The notes under the pieces were generated by a model. That model was not told the DNA's origin, made no database searches, and worked only from the letters and a program-made list of their open reading frames with translations. Source: a bacterium BMS3Abin08 (GTDB lineage: Bacteria > Nitrospirota > Thermodesulfovibrionia > Thermodesulfovibrionales > JdFR-85). Taken from it: DNA of 64,000 nt. The stretch lies in contig BDTA01000122.1 of the NCBI GenBank assembly GCA_002897935.1, positions 1 to 64,000 on the forward strand, written 5' to 3'. The translations under genes were made by a program, and so were the position numbers. This document shows positions 16,510-24,842 of this stretch, piece after piece. How positions within the stretch are numbered: position 1 is the stretch's first letter; every line of letters begins with the position of its first letter.

Positions 16510-16643
16510 AGAGTCTGTGTATAAACTCGAACAGTTGTCCTTTTTCCGTCATTCCGGCTTGTCCGGAATCGTTCTTTGAGAAGGATTCCCGACGCGCTTC
16601 ACTTGCGGGAATGACAAATGACTGTAATTTATTAACAGACACT
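16510..16643. repeat. MITE-like element, family B, copy 1
   Basis: Left end AGAGTCTGTGTATAAA, degenerate right end TTTATTAACAGACACT, about 134 bases. The interior holds a REP palindrome (GTCATTCCGGCTTGTCCGGAAT) and a second one ending in GCGGGAATGAC. It shares its interior with the copy at 37939-38070. Confidence 0.7.
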
Positions 16644-16712
16644 ACTTAAGTTTGAGTTAATCAGGCACATTCAGAAATCCTGTCATAACGTTATGATGAA
16701 TAACGGCTCAAT

Positions 16713-17267
16713 ATGAAACTCCCTGCAAAAATAATCCTGCTTATATTCCTTTTCCTGCTGATGGGGATCACCCTTAATGCCTGTAAGGACAAATCCGGGA
16801 GTGAATACCAACCCCCCGCAAAGCAGGAACTCAACCTGAAACCGATAAGGGTCGACAGCGACATCAATATGCTTAAAGACCTCGTTGTCAAGGAACCGGA
16901 AAACCTCGATGCCTGGATAAAACTCGGAAACCTCCAGATGGACACCGGACGTTTTCAGGACGCTGTCGTCTCATACGCCAGGGCCCTTGAGCTTGATCCA
17001 AAAAATGCAGATGTCCGTGTCGATATGGGCACATGCTACCGCAATTCCGGCAACCCGCAGAAGGCCGTGGAGGAATACAGAAAGGCGCTTAAATACAATC
17101 CAAAACACCTATTTGCCCATAAGAACCTGGCTGTGGTCCTGGCGTACGACCTCAACAGGATCAAGGAAGCCATCACCGAGTTCCGGACCTACCTCAAACT
17201 TTCCCCCAACGCACCTGATGCCCATCAGGTAAAACAGGCTATCAGAGAACTGGGTGAAAGGTTATAA
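16713..17267 (+). CDS. TPR-repeat lipoprotein
   Basis: A 184-residue protein with a signal peptide ending in a lipobox (ITLNAC, Cys24), so it should be a membrane lipoprotein. After a short linker it has three to four tetratricopeptide repeats starting at about residue 65 (DAWIKLGNLQMDTGRFQDAV, ADVRVDMGTCYRNSGNPQKA, LFAHKNLAVVLAYDLNRIKE). TPRs act as protein-docking scaffolds; no partner is indicated. It lies 39 bases before a small membrane protein gene and the transporter-type kinase, so it could belong to that transcript. No specific function is recognised. Confidence 0.75.
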   Translation: MKLPAKIILLIFLFLLMGITLNACKDKSGSEYQPPAKQELNLKPIRVDSDINMLKDLVVKEPENLDAWIKLGNLQMDTGRFQDAVVSYARALELDPKNADVRVDMGTCYRNSGNPQKAVEEYRKALKYNPKHLFAHKNLAVVLAYDLNRIKEAITEFRTYLKLSPNAPDAHQVKQAIRELGERL

Positions 17268-17305
17268 CTCACCTAACATATAAGAATTTCTGATATAATC
17301 ATAAG

Positions 17306-17482
17306 ATGAGAAAGGATATATGGCTATTTATCTTCTTTTTCGGCCTTGTCTTCTTCAGCTGGCCGATCATCAGTATATTCAGGAACAATTTTACAGTCTA
17401 TCCATTTGTTGTCTGGATTATTTTAATTGCAATTATACTGCTAACTACATTTCTGGGTGAAAAAGAAGACAGGGGAGGTTAA
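17306..17482 (+). CDS. 58-residue two-helix membrane protein preceding the sensor kinase
   Basis: ATG 17306 to TAA 17482 encodes MRKDIWLFIFFFGLVFFSWP followed by a second hydrophobic helix (VVWIILIAIILLTTFL) and a charged end (GEKEDRGG). The stop abuts the TTG start of the kinase gene without any gap, and the kinase's ribosome binding site (GGGGAGG) lies within the last codons, so the two are translationally linked. Small two-helix proteins commonly sit next to sodium/solute symporter-type modules, as with the DUF997/DUF3311/DUF4212 partners, but I cannot name the family. Function is probably as an accessory to the transporter domain of the kinase. Confidence 0.7.
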   Translation: MRKDIWLFIFFFGLVFFSWPIISIFRNNFTVYPFVVWIILIAIILLTTFLGEKEDRGG

Positions 17483-20431
17483 TTGTTTTCAGTCTGGACA
17501 TTATTTCTGATCATCTTTGCATATCTCCTTTTGCTCTTCCTTGCTGCCTACTATGCTGAGTTCAGGGAAAAAACGAAAAGCATAGTATCGAATCCATATA
17601 TATACTCCCTCTCCCTTGCCGTTTACTGTACATCATGGACATTCTACGGAAGCGTCGGAAAGGCGGCAAACTCAGGCCTGATTTTTCTCACAATATACAT
17701 AGGCCCCACATTGATGGCCACTCTCTGGTGGTTGGTCTTGAGAAAGATCGTTTATCTTTCAAAAGAAAACAGGATCACCAATATAGCCGACTTTATCTCT
17801 TCCAGATACGGCAAATCAATTACCCTGTCCATACTTGTCACCTTCGTTGCAGTCATCGGTATAACCCCCTATCTCGGGCTGCAGATCAAGGCGATAATGA
17901 CCACCTTCTCCATACTGTCGGGGAAACCCCAGGGCAGTCACTTCGCCGGGTGGTTCATTACCCTGCTTCTGGGGCTCTTTGCAATCATATTCGGCGCAAG
18001 GAGACTTGATGCCTCCGAAAGGCACGGCGGCCTCGTATTCGCCATAGCCGTTGAATCCGCAATAAAGCTCTTCGCATTCCTGCTTGTCGGATTTTTTGTA
18101 ACCTTCGGTATCTTCAAGGGTTTTGGAGACATATTCACAAGAATCAGCAACTCGGGTTTTTCCAACCTCATGAAGATCGGGAATGAAGGTCCCTTTGGTT
18201 TCCTTGAATGGATGTCCCTCACCTTTCTCTCCATGATGGCAATCATGTTTCTTCCGCGGCAGTTCCATGTTTCCGTGGTAGAGAACTCATCATATAAGCA
18301 TATCAAAAAAGCCATGTGGCTCTTTCCCCTCTATCTCTTCCTGATCAACATATTTGTTCTACCCATTGCCTTCGGGGGCCTCCTTCTCGAGGGTTCGCAA
18401 AAGGGCGCAGACTACTTTGTGCTGAGCATACCCCTTAAACAGGGTCAACCCATGTTGGCGCTCTTTGCCTTTATCGGGGGGTTTTCCGCTGCCACGGCCA
18501 TGGTTATCGTGGAATCAATCGCTCTGAGCACAATGGTCATGAACAGCCTCGTGATGCCCGCACTATGGAGCCTCAAGGCCATGAAAAGCATATACCAGAT
18601 TATTCTGAATATCAAAAGACTCGTTATTTTAGGATGTGTGTTTCTCGGTTACATGTTTGCAATCTATATAGGTGACTATTACAGCCTCGTTGATATTGGA
18701 CTGAAGTCCTTCGAGGCAGTAACAATATTTGCTCCGTCATTCCTCCTCGGGCTTTACTGGAAGGGGGCAAACAGGAAGGGGGCGATAGCCGGCATCATTG
18801 CAGGATTTTTCATATGGCTCTATACCCTCCTTATGCCGGCACTGACAAGGGCGGGTATCATAGAGGTCAAGGGTGTTGTATGGTATATCTTCAGTTCCGG
18901 ACTACTGAACCCAACGGCATTGTTTGGACTTGAAGGCCTGGACAGATGGAGCCACTCCCTCTTCTGGGGACTGTTCTTCAACATATTCTTCCTCGTAACA
19001 GTGTCACTCCTGACTAAACAGTCCGACCTTGATACGAGACAGTCGATAATCTTCGTTGACTCCTATACCACCCCGGACTTCCCTCTTTCAACGAGGCCGG
19101 GAACCTTAACCGAGATTGAATCCTTACTCGGTCAGTATATCGGGCCTTCAGAGGCAAGGGAAGCAGTAGACGGATTCCTCCTGAAGAACTACTTTTCAAG
19201 GGAATCCATTAAAGAGGAGGGCCTGATACACCTCCGTACTGAAGCAGAGAGAATCCTCTCCGGAGTCCTCGGCCCTACCGTAAGCACCCTGATCTTCCAG
19301 GACCGCACCATTCTTACTCCTGACGAAAAGGTGCAGATCTCTGCTTCCATAAGGAGGATATCACGAAGCCTGCGGCTCTCCAGGCAGGAACTTGCCGAGG
19401 CCAACAGACAACTTGTTATGCTGAAGGAATTCAGTGAAAATATCATCGAGAGTATCCCCCTCGGAGTGGCAACACTCAACGAACGTCTCCAGGTCAGGTA
19501 CTGGAACCTCGCCATGGAGAAGATCACCGGCATCAGCAAGGAGGATGCCCTGGATGTAGAGGCAAAGATACTGCTCAGCTGTCTTGAGCCCGACATCTTT
19601 TCGCAGAAACTCAGGGAGGGGGAAATCACCTGCAACAGGACGTTCGGACCGGCAATGATCCTCAAGGGATATCTCAGCAGACTGACCGGAGCAGAGAAGG
19701 GGTTCGTCCTTGTCCTTGAAGACATTACAGAGAAAAAGAAGATAGAAGAGGACCTCTTCAGGGCAACAAAGCATGCAAGCATCGGCAGGCTTGCCGCCGG
19801 AGTGTCACACGAGATCGGTAACCCCCTTGCTTCCATCTCATCCCTTGTTCAGGAACTCCAGACAGAGGACCTCTCCGGATTTGTAAAGGGGGCGCTCGAG
19901 ACAATAAACCTGCATGTCAACAGGATTGCAAGAATCGTGAAGAACCTCGGAGATTTTGCACGGCTCTATCCAAGGCAGAAGATTCCCACCAACCTGAAAG
20001 ACATCCTAAATAATACCCTTGACCTGGTAAAGTATGACAAGCATTTCAGGAAAATCACGATCAGATCGGAAATACTGGAAACGCCGCCCCTTAAGCTTGA
20101 CCCCGACCAGATCCAGCAGGTCTTTCTGAATCTCCTGCTTAATGCAAGGGATGCCATGCCCGACGGCGGTGACCTTTCAATATTGATAAAACCGCTGAAC
20201 GGGTTTGTTGAGATGATTTTCTCCGATTCCGGACATGGTATAGACATAGAGCACAAGGACAAGGTCTTTGATCCATTTTTCAGTACAAAGGGCCCCACAA
20301 CGGGCACAGGCCTCGGGCTGAGTATATGTTACAGTATAATAAAGGATCATGGAGGAACCATTGATATAGAATCTGAAAAGGGGAAGGGAACACGTTTTAT
20401 TATAAAGATCCCGATAAATAAAAAAGATTAA
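17483..20431 (+). CDS. sodium/solute symporter-type sensor histidine kinase (CbrA/CrbS-like)
   Basis: A 982-residue fusion. Residues 1 to about 520 are a twelve- to thirteen-helix sodium/solute symporter domain (for example TSWTFYGSVGKAANSG and LPRQFHVSVVENS, typical of the CbrA/CrbS/YfbS-like kinases). A linker and a PAS domain follow (SIPLGVATLNERLQVRYWN). The kinase core then has phospho-acceptor His776 in SHEIGNPLAS, an N box NLLLNARDA, G1 DSGHGI and G2 GTGLGL. It should sense or transport a small carboxylate or amino acid and phosphorylate the NtrC-type regulator encoded ten bases downstream. The TTG start is supported by GGGGAGG and by coupling to the 58-residue membrane protein. Confidence 0.92.
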   Translation: MFSVWTLFLIIFAYLLLLFLAAYYAEFREKTKSIVSNPYIYSLSLAVYCTSWTFYGSVGKAANSGLIFLTIYIGPTLMATLWWLVLRKIVYLSKENRITNIADFISSRYGKSITLSILVTFVAVIGITPYLGLQIKAIMTTFSILSGKPQGSHFAGWFITLLLGLFAIIFGARRLDASERHGGLVFAIAVESAIKLFAFLLVGFFVTFGIFKGFGDIFTRISNSGFSNLMKIGNEGPFGFLEWMSLTFLSMMAIMFLPRQFHVSVVENSSYKHIKKAMWLFPLYLFLINIFVLPIAFGGLLLEGSQKGADYFVLSIPLKQGQPMLALFAFIGGFSAATAMVIVESIALSTMVMNSLVMPALWSLKAMKSIYQIILNIKRLVILGCVFLGYMFAIYIGDYYSLVDIGLKSFEAVTIFAPSFLLGLYWKGANRKGAIAGIIAGFFIWLYTLLMPALTRAGIIEVKGVVWYIFSSGLLNPTALFGLEGLDRWSHSLFWGLFFNIFFLVTVSLLTKQSDLDTRQSIIFVDSYTTPDFPLSTRPGTLTEIESLLGQYIGPSEAREAVDGFLLKNYFSRESIKEEGLIHLRTEAERILSGVLGPTVSTLIFQDRTILTPDEKVQISASIRRISRSLRLSRQELAEANRQLVMLKEFSENIIESIPLGVATLNERLQVRYWNLAMEKITGISKEDALDVEAKILLSCLEPDIFSQKLREGEITCNRTFGPAMILKGYLSRLTGAEKGFVLVLEDITEKKKIEEDLFRATKHASIGRLAAGVSHEIGNPLASISSLVQELQTEDLSGFVKGALETINLHVNRIARIVKNLGDFARLYPRQKIPTNLKDILNNTLDLVKYDKHFRKITIRSEILETPPLKLDPDQIQQVFLNLLLNARDAMPDGGDLSILIKPLNGFVEMIFSDSGHGIDIEHKDKVFDPFFSTKGPTTGTGLGLSICYSIIKDHGGTIDIESEKGKGTRFIIKIPINKKD

Positions 20432-20440
20432 GGAGATCAT

Positions 20441-21817
20441 ATGTCAAAAAGCATCCTGATTGTAGAAGACGAAGAGACATTGCGGGAATCGTTGAGGCGT
20501 ATCTTTACAAGGGAGGGCTTTATTGTCGACACGGCCGAATCCGCTGAAAGGGGGCTTAACCTGACTGAAGACAACCTCTACGACGTGATTATAACCGATA
20601 TCATCCTCCCATCCATGGACGGGATAGAGATGCTTGAAAAGATTAAGAAGAACTCCCCGGATCAGGTCTTCATCGTGATAACGGCCTTTGCATCCCTTGA
20701 TACCGCTGTTAAGGCATTAAGGGCCGGGGCCTACGATTATATAATGAAACCCATAATACACGAGGAGATCAAGCAGGTTGTAAGAAATGCCCTTAAACAG
20801 AAGGCCCTCCAGAGAGAGAATGTCCTGCTCAAAAGAGAGCTCCAGAAACACTATGACTTCAGCATCATCATCGGAGAAAGTCCTGCCATCAAGAATATTA
20901 TTTCAGAGATAAAGAAGATTGCCGATACAAAAAGTAACATCCTCCTGCTCGGTGAAACAGGAACGGGAAAGGAACTCTTTGCAAGGATTATCCACCACAA
21001 CAGTTCGCGCGCTGATATGCCCTTTGTACCGATAAACTGCTCCGCCATACCGGAAAACCTCCTTGAAAGCGAACTCTTCGGGCATGTTAAGGGCGCCTTT
21101 ACCGGCGCTGTTGTCTCTAAGAAGGGGTTGCTTGAGGAGGCCGATGGAGGCACCGTATTTCTCGACGAGATAGGTGATATTCCGCAGTATTTCCAGGTAA
21201 AGATGCTTAGGGTGCTCGAGGATCAGGAATTGAGACCCGTGGGTGGTTTAAAGTTAAAAAAGGTGGATATAAGGTTCATCACCGCAACCAACAGGGATCT
21301 CTTCGATGCAGTCAAGAACAGGCACTTCAGGGAAGACCTCTATTACAGGATCAATGTTATCACGATAAAACTCCCCCCCCTTAGAGACAGAAAGGAGGAC
21401 GTCCCCCTCTTAATCAATCATTATCTACACAAATACTCCCAGGATATTGGAAGACGGCAGAAGAGGTTTTCTCCGGAATCACTCTCCATCCTTATCAGTT
21501 ACAACTGGCCCGGAAATATCAGGGAGTTACAGAATGTGATTGAAAGGGCCGTTTTAATATCAGATTACGACATTATTGAAACAGAACATCTGCCTGAAAA
21601 CTTAACCATAACCGAATCCTTTTTTGAAGAATCGCTCAAAAAGGAAATGACAATTGAAGAGTACACGAAGTCCTTTGTAGTAAAGTATCAGCATATCTAC
21701 GGAGAGCAGGAACTTGCTGAAAAGCTGGGGATTACAAGGAAAACCCTGTGGGAAAAAAGGAAAAAATGGGGACTTAAAAAACCGATGTTACCTCCGGTAA
21801 CAAGCAGGAGTGAATAG
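20441..21817 (+). CDS. NtrC-family sigma-54 response regulator
   Basis: A 458-residue protein: receiver domain (residues 1-120, phospho-acceptor Asp53 in ITDIILPSMDG, Lys in MKPI), AAA+ sigma-54 activation domain (Walker A GETGTGKE, GAFTGA, Walker B GGTVFLDEI) and a Fis-type C-terminal helix-turn-helix (EQELAEKLGITRKTLWEKRK). It is the cognate partner of the transporter-type histidine kinase nine bases upstream, a CbrAB-like arrangement. The end of its own coding sequence carries a perfect GTTAC-N5-GTAAC palindrome (21787-21801) and a second lies just after its stop, which may be its binding sites for the operon downstream. Confidence 0.95.
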   Translation: MSKSILIVEDEETLRESLRRIFTREGFIVDTAESAERGLNLTEDNLYDVIITDIILPSMDGIEMLEKIKKNSPDQVFIVITAFASLDTAVKALRAGAYDYIMKPIIHEEIKQVVRNALKQKALQRENVLLKRELQKHYDFSIIIGESPAIKNIISEIKKIADTKSNILLLGETGTGKELFARIIHHNSSRADMPFVPINCSAIPENLLESELFGHVKGAFTGAVVSKKGLLEEADGGTVFLDEIGDIPQYFQVKMLRVLEDQELRPVGGLKLKKVDIRFITATNRDLFDAVKNRHFREDLYYRINVITIKLPPLRDRKEDVPLLINHYLHKYSQDIGRRQKRFSPESLSILISYNWPGNIRELQNVIERAVLISDYDIIETEHLPENLTITESFFEESLKKEMTIEEYTKSFVVKYQHIYGEQELAEKLGITRKTLWEKRKKWGLKKPMLPPVTSRSE

Positions 21818-21831
21818 TTACAAAGTGTAAC
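21787..21831. promoter_or_regulatory. two perfect GTTAC-N5-GTAAC palindromes, candidate activator sites
   Basis: GTTAC-CTCCG-GTAAC (21787-21801, in the last codons of the response-regulator gene) and GTTAC-AAAGT-GTAAC (21817-21831) are spaced 30 bases apart, so they lie on nearly the same face of the helix. Related imperfect sites follow at 21883-21907 (GTAAC-ACTAT-GTAGC-ATTAC-GTAAC). They lie 230-350 bases upstream of a sigma-54 promoter, a normal distance for an enhancer-binding protein. Confidence 0.55.
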
Positions 21832-22138
21832 CTCCATATATAGAAAAAGGCATCAAACCCTCTTTAATACGGGTATAAACATGTAACACTATGTAGCATT
21901 ACGTAACACAACCGATCCAACATTTTTTCACACACAAAAAAATCACCTTCCACAAGACAGGCTTTTAGATTGAAGGATACTCCTCTATTTTAAACACAGA
22001 CAAACATATCTGTCGAAAAACCCTTCATTTTTAAGAATATTATGCTTCATCCCTCATTGAAAGAACCATTGAAACTTCTCCGGCTTAAACACCGGAACCG
22101 GTTTCAGATAGAACTATACCCCGGTCAGTTAATCTTGC
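21832..22138. other. regulatory intergenic region between regulator and DUF294 operon
   Basis: No open frame with protein features. The stretch contains the imperfect GTAAC-type sites (21883-21907), AT-rich sequence with an A run (CACACAAAAAAATCACC), and a hairpin CACCGGAACCGG near 22090. It ends at the sigma-54 promoter. Confidence 0.5.
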
Positions 22139-22154
22139 TGGCATTAATTTTGCT
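22139..22154 (+). promoter_or_regulatory. sigma-54 (-24/-12) promoter of the DUF294-exonuclease-symporter operon
   Basis: TGGCATTAATTTTGCT has TGGCA at -24 and TTGC at -12 with the required GG-N10-GC spacing. The expected start site is near 22165, only about five bases before the ATG at 22170, and no ribosome binding site is visible, so the transcript would be nearly leaderless. Confidence 0.6.
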
Positions 22155-22169
22155 CATTTCTGTCCGATC

Positions 22170-24068
22170 ATGTTAAACGACGAGGTAAAGAGTTTCTTCA
22201 AAAAGTATCCACCCTTCAGTTTCCTCGATGAACCGGACCTTGAATTACTGTTTGAGGATGTTTCCCTCGAGTACTATCCCAAGGGGTATATGATACTTAC
22301 ACAGAACGGCCCTCCAACGGAATATCTGCGTATTGTAAAGAAGGGCGCGGTTAAGGTCTATATCCAGTCCGATGAAAGTGAGGAGATCCTCATAGATTAC
22401 AGAAGCGAAGGTGAACTCTTTGGATTCATCTCACTCATAAGCAGTGACCGTTCAAGGGCCAATGTACTTGCAGTTGAGGATACGATCTGCTACCTTGTCC
22501 CTAAGCAGCGGGTAATATCAATCATTGAAACCAATCCCTCACTCAATGAGTATTTCCTTAAGTCCTTCTTTATCAACTTTATAGACAAGACTTATGAAGA
22601 GACCAGGAAGAGATTTTCCCTCATAGGAGAAGGCGACCGGGTGCTCTTTACTACATCGGTTGGTGATATCGTAAGACGGGAACCTGTCGTCGTCCCCCGG
22701 GACACCCCTATCAGGAGAGCGGCACGTCTTATGAGTGATGAGCAGATCAGCTCGCTGATTATCACGGATAGCTCAGGGGTCCCCATCGGGATTATTACAG
22801 ACAGGGACCTCAGGACAAAGGTGGTTGCAAGGGAAAGGGATATTGACGAACCTGTGCATACCATTATGAGTCCGCACCTCATCCGGGTCGATGCCGATGA
22901 ATTCTGTTTTGAGGCCCTCTTACGGATGATCCGGTACAACATACACCATATACTCGTCGTAGACAACGGCAGCCTGAAGGGGCTTGTTTCCAACCACGAT
23001 TTCATGCTTCTTCAGGGCCAGTCACCAACCGCACTTGTCAATGAGATTGAGAGGCTCCACGATATCAGTACAATTCCCCAGGTATTCGTAAAGATGAACA
23101 CCGTGGTCTCAAACCTCCTCAGGGACGGGGCTCGGGCGTACAACCTCACCGGACTTATTTCGGAAGTGCTGGACAAGGTTGTCAACAAGATTGTCGACCA
23201 TATAGAAAAATCTATAGGGCCGTCACCCCTGCACTATTCACTCTTTATCTTCGGTGACGGCGGAAGACGGGAACTTACGCTCAATCCCCATATAAAACTC
23301 GGAATTATCCATGAGGACACAAACAACCTTACATTAATGAAGACCACCCGGCAGTACTTCAGGGAGTTTATCGATATACTGACAAAACATCTGGGGGCGA
23401 TAAGCAAACCAGGGGCCTCCTGTCCGGATGAACGCCTCGTTATCTCCGAAGAAGCCGTCAGGTCACTCTCTGAATGGATATCCATCTTCAGGAAATACTC
23501 CTCTGCACCGTTTCAGTATCACCCTGATATTGATCTCCTCGATATGCGTTCAATCAGGGGTGAAGGATCCTTACTGAAGGAACTGAATGATCAAATCAGG
23601 AAGGTCGTCGGCGAGTCGGAGGAATACATGGATTACATTGCAACCAAAACCGTAGAAAACAGGCCCCCTCTTGGTTTTTTCAGGAAGTTGGTTGTTGAAA
23701 AGTCCGGTGAACATAAAAACGAGCTGGATATTTACACAAAGGGAATACTCCCCATAGTCTCATCCATCAGGATCTTCTCACTGGAGAAAGGAATAATCGA
23801 GACCTCGACACTTAAAAGGGAACGGGCATTAACAAAGAAACATGCCTTCGAAGAGGGAGAAGACCTCCTCAGGGCCTTTGACTACCTGTTAATGCTGCTG
23901 ATTTATAATCAGATAGAGCAGATAGAAAAAGGCATAGAGCCGGATGACTTCATCAATCCCGAGGGGTTCGGGTACCTTGAGAGGAAGACCCTCAAAGAGG
24001 CATTCAACCTCATCGTAAATATATACGATGTAATTGAGAAGGGATACAGAACGGAAAGGACACCTTAA
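22170..24068 (+). CDS. cyclic-nucleotide-binding/CBS/DUF294 putative nucleotidyltransferase
   Basis: A 632-residue protein with the usual DUF294 layout: cNMP-binding-type domain (about 15-140), a pair of CBS domains (VVVPRDTPIRRAARLMSD from 173, then DEPVHTIMS from 227), the nucleotidyltransferase-like domain (about 300-470) and a DUF294 C-terminal helical domain. The catalytic motif is eroded: instead of GSxGRxExxxxxDQDNA it reads GDGGRRELTLNPHIKLGII at 362-380, with both metal-binding aspartates gone. It is therefore probably a regulatory, catalytically dead member. Genes of this type are commonly linked to acetate-type symporters. It overlaps the exonuclease gene by one base (TAATG). Confidence 0.85.
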   Translation: MLNDEVKSFFKKYPPFSFLDEPDLELLFEDVSLEYYPKGYMILTQNGPPTEYLRIVKKGAVKVYIQSDESEEILIDYRSEGELFGFISLISSDRSRANVLAVEDTICYLVPKQRVISIIETNPSLNEYFLKSFFINFIDKTYEETRKRFSLIGEGDRVLFTTSVGDIVRREPVVVPRDTPIRRAARLMSDEQISSLIITDSSGVPIGIITDRDLRTKVVARERDIDEPVHTIMSPHLIRVDADEFCFEALLRMIRYNIHHILVVDNGSLKGLVSNHDFMLLQGQSPTALVNEIERLHDISTIPQVFVKMNTVVSNLLRDGARAYNLTGLISEVLDKVVNKIVDHIEKSIGPSPLHYSLFIFGDGGRRELTLNPHIKLGIIHEDTNNLTLMKTTRQYFREFIDILTKHLGAISKPGASCPDERLVISEEAVRSLSEWISIFRKYSSAPFQYHPDIDLLDMRSIRGEGSLLKELNDQIRKVVGESEEYMDYIATKTVENRPPLGFFRKLVVEKSGEHKNELDIYTKGILPIVSSIRIFSLEKGIIETSTLKRERALTKKHAFEEGEDLLRAFDYLLMLLIYNQIEQIEKGIEPDDFINPEGFGYLERKTLKEAFNLIVNIYDVIEKGYRTERTP

Positions 24069-24775
24069 TGACGTCTATCCTGACAAAGCTGTTCGGTCTT
24101 GAAGACAGGAAGGAGCTTCCTGTATCCCTGAGGGTGCATAAGACCATTGGAAAGAGGATCAACAGGGATAACAGGATTGAAGACACGGACTTCGTTGCCT
24201 TTGATACGGAGCTGACGGGCCTTGACTTCAAGAAGGACTCCATAATCTCCATGGGCGCCGTGAAGATGAGAGGGGGAAAGATATTTCCTACAAAGACATT
24301 TTACAGGCTCGTAAGCCCTGAGTCGGAACTCAACGGTGAAAGTGTTGTTATTCACGGCATAACACATTCCGATCTTGCCGGCGCCGATAATATAAGATCC
24401 GTCCTTACCGATTTCATAGAATATATCGGGGACTCAACCCTGATCGGTCATTTCGTTTTCATAGATCTCAACTTTGTCAACCGGTACATGAAACAGCTCT
24501 TCGGGGTTAAACTCCGGAACCCTGTAATCGACACATTCAATATCCATGAGTGGCTATACGACAACGATTCCCAGTTTGCCAGGCATTACCATGGCATGAC
24601 CATCAAGAAGGACCTCTGCTCCATGGCAAAGAAATACGGAATACACGTCAAAGAGGCCCACAACGCCCTCTTTGACGCATATCTTACTGCGCAGCTTTTT
24701 CAGAGGTTCGTCAGATTTCTGCGCGACTGCGGAGTTCACACATTAGGTGAACTCCTTATGGTCGGCAAATCCTGA
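24068..24775 (+). CDS. DnaQ-like 3'-5' exonuclease (DEDDh)
   Basis: A 235-residue exonuclease with the three Exo motifs: Exo I FDTELTGLD, Exo II GHFVFIDLNFVNRY and Exo III HNALFDAYLTA, where the His and Asp mark the DEDDh type. It has a short N-terminal extension and lacks any polymerase III alpha or GIY-YIG domain. Proteins of this kind are regularly encoded between DUF294 genes and sodium/solute symporters; why is not known, though they are presumed to act on nucleic acid or nucleotide. The start overlaps the DUF294 stop. Confidence 0.88.
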   Translation: MTSILTKLFGLEDRKELPVSLRVHKTIGKRINRDNRIEDTDFVAFDTELTGLDFKKDSIISMGAVKMRGGKIFPTKTFYRLVSPESELNGESVVIHGITHSDLAGADNIRSVLTDFIEYIGDSTLIGHFVFIDLNFVNRYMKQLFGVKLRNPVIDTFNIHEWLYDNDSQFARHYHGMTIKKDLCSMAKKYGIHVKEAHNALFDAYLTAQLFQRFVRFLRDCGVHTLGELLMVGKS

Positions 24776-24842
24776 TTGAAGGGAGGTGAAAGACAAGAAA
24801 TGCTTTAAAAGAAGGCAGTAAAAATAAAAGAAGGAGGTAAAG

